DNA of 64,000 nucleotides. It comes from Thuidium tamariscinum (Eukaryota > Streptophyta > Bryopsida > Hypnales > Thuidiaceae). Under the pieces are notes generated by a model. That model saw only the letters and a program-made list of their open reading frames with translations, was not told the DNA's origin and made no database searches. Shown here one piece after another: positions 56,600-64,000 of this stretch; positions within the stretch are counted from its first letter, which is position 1; each line of letters begins with the position of its first letter. The stretch spans positions 21,080,001 through 21,144,000 of the forward strand of contig OX344753.2 in the NCBI GenBank assembly GCA_947034885.2, read 5' to 3'. A program made the position numbers and the translations under genes.

Positions 56600-58980
56600 G
56601 TGAAGATTTAGACCAGTTTTGCAAGAAAATTTCAGAGCCGGTCTTGACTGAAGTAGCAGTCGACGAGCCACCATCAATGAGTAAATCAGTTAACTTTCAA
56701 TTGTCAAAAGCTTTTTCTCTTCTCATTACAGGTTGTCAAGGCTTCAAAATTCTCATTCACCCACCAGCTTTGGTGGCATACTGCTTCCTACTGAGTCTGC
56801 GTTTCTTTTTCACTTCTCGTTTTTCATTTCAAGAATTTAGTCGAGGCTAGCATTTCTAGGGATTTTACAACAAATTTTGATTGATACATACCTGAATAAT
56901 TACATCTTGCCTCTTACATTTCAATTTTGATCCATAAAACACTTAAAATCTGGTGACATATAACCGAAAAAAGATCCACTAATCATTGCGAGCTATAACG
57001 CCATGGTTTCACTTGGTACTTTTTTCACCGATTCATTCGCTTAGACATCCACTACTGAGTAGAAAACGAAGGCATATCAGGACTCATCATCGTGATCTGA
57101 AGCAAGAAGTACAAATTCCAAAGCACTTGCTTCACCAGCCACTCTTGAAGCATTTTCACAGCTCGATCGAAGAGAATGGGAGCTTGGTTGGTCTCGAATC
57201 GACCCTGTCTGCGCACATGGATTGTCTCGTGAGGAAGGCAGCAGAGGATGGTACATGTGTTGGAACCAGCACAGAAGAACTCCCATATTTCCATGAAGAA
57301 TTCCATAGTTAATGTCCATTGATGTATCAGAATAGGGTTGCAATGGATCACACAAAGGCCATTTACCCAATTTGCATATTGGATTTCTCCTGTGCAGAAC
57401 AAGAAGTGCACAAGAGATTACGAAATAGACGCGAGATTTGATATCACCGTAGCGATGGAGTAAACTCGGTGTTGTTTTAGGTTGGACTGGACTTTCCGGG
57501 AAGAAGATTGCTGCAAATGATCCTAAATTGCAAGTACTTACAAGTAACGAAGAATGTCCATTTTGTGGCATGACATTGGGATGAAGCGGGGAAGCACGAA
57601 ACCGGCAGCAATTGAACTTTCGTTTGTTCTGAAATATGAAAATCACTCATATGCACGACTAGGTATTGAAATTTACTTGGACAAGCATGAGCGCTGGAGT
57701 TGACTGTGCGAGTGTTGGTCGCGAATCGTTAACTTCTGCACGCTCGCCATTATCCTCGGATCCCTGCAACTGAGGGAATACGATAGCGAAAAAAGGGGGT
57801 GACTCGAAGATCCTTTCTTGAAAATATGTCATCGGTGAAAGCAACTTCAAGAACAAGAAGCTGAGATGTTTCGAGTCCAGGAAGATGAGAGGCGTACCTT
57901 CATTAGATTGCATCAGCTGCAACAAGCACATCAAGTTGTCACTCCTTCAGGCACGCCCACATGCAGAGGACCCATCGAACAACATGAAACAACGTAATAA
58001 AAAGAGAAGAGCCATCGAAGCTAGAGTTTAATTGCAAATACGAAGAAAAACGTGCACATCAAGACTGCAGGGTCGATGCTGGAAGACGAATGGCTGATCG
58101 CGATCCACGAGTTCATAGACAGCAACCACGTCTGCAATCTCTCCGCAGACAAGGCTTAAATGGAGTCCTGGCAAACCCTAAACAGCAAGGCAAACCGCAG
58201 TCTCTACTAGCTAACCCACTGACTGGGACCGCCGACTAATGAGCTAAATCACTATGGCAAGCGCATCCACAAAATGCCAGGAGGGCTCCAAGAGGTATTG
58301 CAAGAATCTGAAGCAAGATTGCAAAACTATGGGTGATGCATAGCATTCTGAAACAAAGCATTCCGAATATGATCCTTCAGAATCATTCACCGCATTCCGG
58401 ATCTTGCGCTTGCTGGATTGGAATTCTGTGATCGTGGTGAAGAATGTTTTGATGTAAGTGGGAAGTGCCATGTTCCAGCATTTTCTCCCACCGACATTCT
58501 CCACCCTTCATTAAGGCTACTTATTGCTGTACCATTTAGTATGAGTGGATCCAACGTGCATACCGTGTATAACGTACCATTCCATACAGTCGTCTGTTTT
58601 CGTACTCTGAAGCTTCTGTTGGAGTTCCTTGGAAACCTAAATAAGTTATGCCATCCTGTGCACTCACTGCAGTCGGTAACATTCAAAGCTTTAGGTTTCC
58701 AATGTCGGACCATCCGCTTGCATCTCTCATCTCTGACAATCACCTGTTATGCTGCTGTTCTGCTCATGCTAGGCCCTCACAGAATTGCCAGACTACGGAA
58801 GGTAAACACTGAAAACAACCGATATTTCAACACTCTTTGTAACTTATTGTTTGTAAGGTTCCTGTTTGTCTATGGTGTGATTTTTTGGCAATTTTTCTTC
58901 ATTGTTTTGATTTGGCACACTTTGAAATTTGTTTCAACTGTATAAGAGTGGGCTCATAAACCGCTCAGGCTTTTGCACCT
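56600..58980. other. Mixed-composition block, possible unrecognised gene
   Basis: More complex and less AT-rich than its surroundings. The longest open frames are 57646-57077 minus (189 codons, the longest in the window), 57312-56986 plus (opposite it), 58418-58945 plus (175 codons) and 58743-58387 minus. None resembles a family I know, and their residue make-up looks like chance frames. A short plus stretch at about 58075-58158 (MLEDEWLIAIHEFIDSNHV) has a protein-like look but no context. A non-coding RNA gene or a decayed gene is equally possible. Confidence 0.3.
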
Positions 58981-58984
58981 GTTC

Positions 58985-59538
58985 AATAGGAGGCTCTGAA
59001 ATGGATAGTTGATAGTGAGAAAATGAATTGTGGATTACATTGAAGCATGCTAAGATTTGGTTTTTACTAATTGAATGAATGGTTTCAAAGTCCCAATGGG
59101 TTCATTCTTAACTAAGTGAATAGGTGTCTAGTGATTATATTCAAAATAAGGATTGGTTCTTGAACTACCTTCTTTCAAGTGTTAAAAAATCTGAAATAAT
59201 GATTTATTCAAGCATTCATTTCAGTTTTAGAAAGGGACGCATTTAGAAACAAATTCTATTACTTTTCACATGTTGCAGTGCTAGTTTTTCAACCAAGCTA
59301 GATTTTTTTCAAACTGCGCATGTATGGGTTTGCAAGGCCTACTGATCACAAATAGGGCCCTATGCTAGATTGTGTTTGAAAATTCATAACTAATTCAATG
59401 ATGCTTTAAAAAATATGAAATAAATTGTGTTAGATTCCTCATCTATTTCTCCTTCACTGAAAAATACGCTAAAAATATCTCCATCTCAGGAAATACATGG
59501 AAAAGGCAGACCAGCTCTTAAATGAGCCTCTTACCATT
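58985..59538. mobile_element. AGGTAGGAGG family, diverged longer copy 3
   Basis: Left end ATAGGAGGCTCTGAAATGG and right end GAGCCTCTTACCATTA resemble the termini of copies 1 and 2. 59345-59500 aligns with their interior (TTCATAACTAATTC, AAAAAATATGAAATAAATTG). About 240 bp longer than the other copies, probably through an insertion near 59020-59330. The end positions are approximate. Confidence 0.5.
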
Positions 59539-59949
59539 AAAGAGCAGAAGTAGCAGACAACCCAAAAGAGATGAAGCCAGGGGCAGATATGGTGTGATTG
59601 TCAAGTAAGGTATTTGTTGAATTGATGGGCGCTTTCAAAGATTGGCATGACCGCTTTCTGAAAAAATTATGGACTTTCAATGGACTTTATCCTAAATACT
59701 ACGTGTCAGTGTGCTGAGGTCAAGAAAAAAAAATTCAGAGTTCAAGTTATTCTGGGTGCAAACACATTTGAGGTAAACTTTTGACACTCACCTACTTTAT
59801 TGAAGGGGTGCTGAACTCCTCAAAGGTTCAAATTCAATGGAATGAGTTTTCCAGGATTTAGGGTAAGTTCCTATGATGTTGAATTTCACTTTGAATTTGT
59901 GAAACTTTTTTCTGGAGGTTAGGGAATTCAACATCCTTTACGAATTTGG

Positions 59950-60700
59950 TGATTGGGAGAAAAAGTTATGCCCTCTTATGTACAAAATGCTCAACTTCAG
60001 GTACCTAAAAAAATGGAGAAATTGGATCTTGATTTTTATTCATTTTTCTTACAAATGAATATATGTTTTTTTAGATAGCTTTAATTCATTCCATTTGGAT
60101 ATGTGATGTGAAAGTTATATAAAGCCTTATTTGTCAAGCATTCAAGGCATTTTTATGAAAAAAATGAATAAGATTTGTTTTCGAATTCAATTCTTCATCA
60201 TTTTTCAAAATTAAAATGTCTATAGGGTGTACATTAGTTGCTATAATGATTTGACTATTATGATTGATATATTTTAATTTCATTTGTGAACAATTCAGAA
60301 TATCATTTCCCCATCCTTCTTATATCTACTTCTATTTAACTATTCTCTTTAGGATGAAACTTTAAATTCTATTTAGATCTTTAGTTGAATTCTCTTATAT
60401 AAAGATTTTAACCCCAAAATTGTGTAGTGCAAAAAAAAGAGTTAAGGGGATTCAAAGTCTAGTTAAACAAGGCCCAAAATACATTTTCTTATCATTTTGA
60501 ACATTGAAATCTTATAGTCTATGTAGTCACGTTGTGTACAAATTATTTTCCGTAAATTTTCATATAAGTCTTGTGCAAGATCTTATGATTGAATATAGAA
60601 GAAAAAATAGTTTTTTGCATTGTAGCTATTTGCATTAGACATGGTAGTATTGGAGTATCTTTGGATAAAACATACAATTACAAAGTTTTAGGGGTTAAAG
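59950..60700. mobile_element. Partial TTAA-type repeat
   Basis: CATTCCATTTGGATATGTGA (inverted landmark), GTGCAAGATCTTATGATTG and the end AAAGTTTTAGGGGTTAAAG identify the family. An internal TTTTAACCCCAAAATTG at 60406 may be the end of a second copy. Confidence 0.45.
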
Positions 60701-60745
60701 TACTTATATATACATATGTATATATATATAATACATATATTAATT
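60700..60745 (+). repeat. AT/ATAC microsatellite
   Basis: Run of TATATACATATGTATATATA type. Similar short runs are at 61836-61855 and, as (AC)n, at 6822-6835. Confidence 0.7.
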
Positions 60746-63349
60746 GCCTTTCCTAAACTTGAGCCAACAAGAATGCAATTCCATTGCAAAAAAACAAATA
60801 AGACTTTTCATTTATTGAATTAGCCTTTTCTATCACTCTTCTTGTAAATGAAAATAAGAAGGTTATTATTGGCTTTAAAAATATAATGGGTAAAGAATCT
60901 AAGGTAGTTTATCCATTCACATCTATATATCTTGCACTTGTACTATAGATTTCCATGAAAGTCTCCTCTTAAATAGCTTGAAACCATCCTCATGCCTAAT
61001 TGTAGTTTAAAGGTTATGAATTTTTGAGATTTTGGTGTGAGAATCAAGGCAATTGTATTAGAATGTGGTTTAAGGTGCCTTTAGAAGTTCAAAAATTGCT
61101 CAAATGGATGGTTATAGTTGCTCCACCTTAATAGGATGTTACATAGTTTTTCTTACTAAATCAAATATATCCAAGCAACAACCATGGATGTATACTTTGG
61201 AAGAATACTTTATGATACAAATATATGAAATCTGAATGTATATCCTACTAGCAACTCTACATTGTTTTGGTCTAAAGGAAAGATTATCACTTTAAGAAAG
61301 GGTCAATTTTTTTTCAAAGTCGCTCAAATTAACTCAAATCTACCTCTATATACCTGAAAATTTTAGTATTATCCTAGTTTCAACTCATGGATTGAAGATG
61401 CCCTTGATCCTTGAACATTGATTTAGTAATAGTGGAAATCATTTTTTGGGGTGTTATGCAACATTATCTGTTTATTTTAAATATTCATTGGAGGTCAAAC
61501 TATTATAATGCATGCCCCCTCGCCCCCCCTTTACACAAAACTCTAAGGATGAACAATTGCATTGTGGTCATGTATAGAAAGATTCATTGTCATTCATCAA
61601 TTGAAGAATGGCCACCACATCATTTAAGGGTTAAAGTGAATCAATCTATTCAAGCCAACTTTCTCAAAACTACTCTCATGTGTATGTGGTACATTTCCAA
61701 CGAAAAACATACACAAACATATATAAAGACAAAATTATAAAGGATAGTAGTAATAGGTTGGTTCACCTTAATCCTAGAAAGGCCATTGGGATCCCTCTAT
61801 ATAACTTGTATTTAGCCTTATAATTCTTCAATTGTATATTTATATATATATACACAAATAAGGATACATTGTTATTTACAAACTATCATACTGATTAATT
61901 AACTTTGTAATGAAAAGTATATGGTCAATTTTTTTCTAATCAAATACTACCAAATTCATAATATACTATATGGTTATAAAGGGCTTGCAAGACTTTAAGG
62001 ATTAACCCAAAAAGGACACAAAGGACATTTAGTGTTCAATAGATGACAAAGCATTTCCTTGTGTAGAAAAGGGATGACCTTCTAGAGTAGGTTGACCTTT
62101 GGTTTATCATTCTATTTTGTCTTTTGATCATGATGCACATGATGACAAATTCTCTCATTTCCATAGAGACTAGCCCCTCATTTTGGAGTTAAAGGATTAA
62201 TGTTATGCCCCTATGTTGTTAGTTTGCAAAATAACCTTCAAGCTACAACAATCCTAACTGAAGGTGGAACCACCCATAAACAACCAACATCCTATAACCA
62301 ACCTATAGATTGATGTATTTCCAACCAAGGCTAGAATTCTTTTCTTTTCTTTTTAAATTTGGGACTAAAAGTTTATGACCCTTGTTCCAAAGTGAAGTAG
62401 AGATACCCATAGTCAATCACTAAGTCATTTTCAAGCAGATTGTGAGTAGCATGAAGCAAATTTTTACCAAATAGGAAGATACGAAATATAGGGATTGCAA
62501 TTTTTTCAAAATTTTACTTGTAAAATTGAAGTTACTATACTTTTTGGAAGCAAAAAAGCTGTTCGGACTAGTAGCAAATGTCTAGACTCTTCAAATTCCA
62601 ATCATAGACTAAATACTTTGCCACTCATTACTTCCTACTATCTTGCTCACTAATTTGGAACATGTGTTATGATCTTATTGGGCCCAACCTTAAAATGGAG
62701 GAAAAAACATATTCCAAGCTTTGGTTAGAAATATATTCTAGCCTTGGTTGAAAATAGCTACATTTTACAGGTTGGATATGGTTCCCTTGTTGGGAATGGG
62801 TACCTCTACTTTAGTGTGTAAAAAAAGTTGGAAGCACTTAGTGGAAAAGTATTTTTTTGAATGATTGGAATTAAAAGAGTCTAGAGATTGGCAATGGATT
62901 TAGCACACTTTTTGCCTTTCAAAATCCATAGTAATTTCAATTCATGCAATAAAATTACCAGAGTTTTGGCAATCCCCATCATTTCTATCATTGCACCTCT
63001 GTAAATATATGCTTCCGTTTGCACTATACTAGATCATGTCTAGAATATCTTAAAGTCAGACAAAGTCGAGTTATTGTTTGAACATAGTAATGGGTTTCAT
63101 TTGTTTCCCAAAAAAATGAAAAAAACACAAAAGAACATGTGATGGCTTGTAGCACTACTATAAGTTAAGGTATACAATAAGTTATATTACAACTCTAACT
63201 TACAACTTATGTTACGCTATCTTTTGAAGTGCTTGCCATGTCACCAATTTACAATATTGACACTTGGAGTTCATGAAATTGAATTAAAAGTAGAGAAGTA
63301 CAAGTTTGGCATAGATTGTATGAAATTGGTAAAATTCTTAGTCATCAGC
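60746..63349. other. Intergenic, AT-rich
   Basis: Contains the dispersed repeat at 62555-62830 and AT microsatellites. A 109-codon plus frame at 61411-61740 shows no recognisable content. No gene seen. Confidence 0.45.
62555..62830 (+). repeat. Dispersed repeat shared with 5.5-5.77 kb
   Basis: Same order of landmarks as the 5.5-kb copy: GGAAGCAAAAAAGCTG, AACATGTGTTATGATCTTAT, GGTTGAAAATAGCTAC, GGTTGGATATGGTT. Diverged and unclassified. Confidence 0.55.
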
Positions 63350-63481
63350 CACTAGTAGAAAATTTGTCTGGTTTTGTTGTTTTGGTCACGTTGATGATTA
63401 ACAGATTTCTGTTAATCAACTAAAATCTGTTGATCATCAATGCGACCAAAACAACAGAACCAAATAGATTTTCTACTAGTG
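63350..63481. mobile_element. CACTA foldback MITE, small
   Basis: 132 bp, CACTAGTAGAAAAT ... ATTTTCTACTAGTG, flanked by AGC on both sides. The arms share GGTTTTGTTGTTTTGGTC / GACCAAAACAACAGAACC, and the centre is GATTAACAG / CTGTTAATC. Confidence 0.9.
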
Positions 63482-63488
63482 AGCTATG

Positions 63489-64000
63489 CATTTTTTTGAC
63501 ACAAATGAAATGGAATTTCATTGCAAGGAGGAAAAATACAAACCTACCTACCACACGTGGCCTAAGAAGGCCAAAGCCAAGCCAAACACATAGAAGATAC
63601 AAGCAGCAGGATACAAGACGCACATAACAATAAACACACAAAGAAATGCACAGCCAAAGAAGAGAGACAACAACGCCATGTACAGTGAGGGCTGTGAGGC
63701 CCTCATGGCTAACCAAAGAAGCCCCCAAACCATTCTTGTGCATCCCCTTCAGTGAGGGTCAAAGACAAAGCCTTCCCAAAGACCAAATGGCATCCACTTT
63801 GGTTGCCCATCAACCATCGAGGCAAATATTCCTTTCCTGCAACGCCTTTTAATGAAGGAGTCCACCAAGTCAAAGAGTGAGCCTTGTGCTCTTGCCCTTT
63901 TCTTTGTGATATTGTCCCATTCTCCATGTCCGTAATCGATCATTGCCTTCCAGATGTACTGAGATTGCTTTTTCAGGGACCACTAGCTGTTGTTGAATAC
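63489..64000 (-). mobile_element. L1-like LINE 3' end running off the right edge
   Basis: On the minus strand, about 63960-63752 reads LWKAMIDYGHGEW-like sequence (first residue Ile), then SLFDLVDSFIKRRC, then GIFASMVDG and ends GFVFDPH-stop. The first part matches the LWNALLDYS stretch of the LINE at 34.1-35.0 kb, and the RRC/FA-M-DG part matches the copy at 46.2 kb. After the stop comes about 260 bp of 3' UTR ending at 63489 with TTGCAATGAAATTCCATTTC and a CAAAAAAA tail. The upstream part lies outside the window. It sits 8 bp from the CACTA MITE that ends at 63481. Confidence 0.75.

Noticed and set aside
58418-58945. 175-codon plus-strand frame as a gene
   Set aside because: No known domain, an overlapping 118-codon antisense frame, and a tail that is low-complexity hydrophobic; kept only as part of an unassigned block.
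1-64000. LTR retrotransposons, viral elements, tRNA and rRNA genes
   Set aside because: No paired long terminal repeats, no capsid, protease or integrase motifs and no clear cloverleaf or rRNA segment were recognised; a profile search could still find short or decayed ones.

Overview
The window is nuclear DNA of a land plant. Two host genes can be modelled with GT-AG introns: a secreted S-like ribonuclease of the RNase T2 family (plus strand, 32574-33671) and a germin-like cupin (minus strand, 44052-45522). Both families and the splice style are typical of plants, as are the transposon classes (CACTA, Stowaway-type, PIF/Harbinger-type, hAT, Mutator-like and an L1-like LINE). The lineage cannot be fixed from this DNA. 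The very AT-rich, gene-poor intergenic sequence, dominated by small non-autonomous DNA transposons, would suit a seed-free plant, but that is only a guess. No prokaryotic operon, CRISPR array, rRNA or recognisable tRNA was seen, and no LTR pair or viral element was found.

Layout. 1-32 kb is intergenic and consists largely of transposon fossils. Recurrent families include a 273-bp TA-flanked MITE ending AGGTAGGTACACCC (six copies), a second TA-flanked family ending AGGTAGGAGG (three copies), a 285-310-bp family ending ATGGCAAATTT (four copies), a 725-bp TTA-flanked family ending GGGGTGAATGC, and a larger TTAA-flanked family ending CCCCTAAAGG. Around 23.0-25.26 kb there is a nest: an old repeat is split by a Stowaway-type element and by a Harbinger-type element that itself carries a 111-bp-armed perfect palindrome. 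32.5-33.7 kb holds the ribonuclease gene. A 5'-truncated LINE lies about 400 bp downstream at 34.07-35.03 kb. 35-43.4 kb is again repeats, ending in a 651-bp CACTA element with another element inside it. 43.9-46 kb holds the germin-like gene, whose single intron carries broken tandem copies of its own leader and signal-peptide region. 46-64 kb is intergenic, with a hAT MITE, a Harbinger-type element with iterated termini, a CACTA element whose ends are packed with TGCAACTA motifs, a GC-rich island at 52 kb, a mixed-composition block at 56.6-58.9 kb that could hold an unrecognised gene, and a LINE tail at the right edge.

The two genes are unrelated and 10 kb apart on opposite strands. Both encode secreted apoplastic proteins of kinds often linked to stress, phosphate or defence responses, but nothing here shows joint regulation. 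The most informative content is the transposon record: more than a dozen insertions can be delimited with matching target-site duplications read directly from the sequence.
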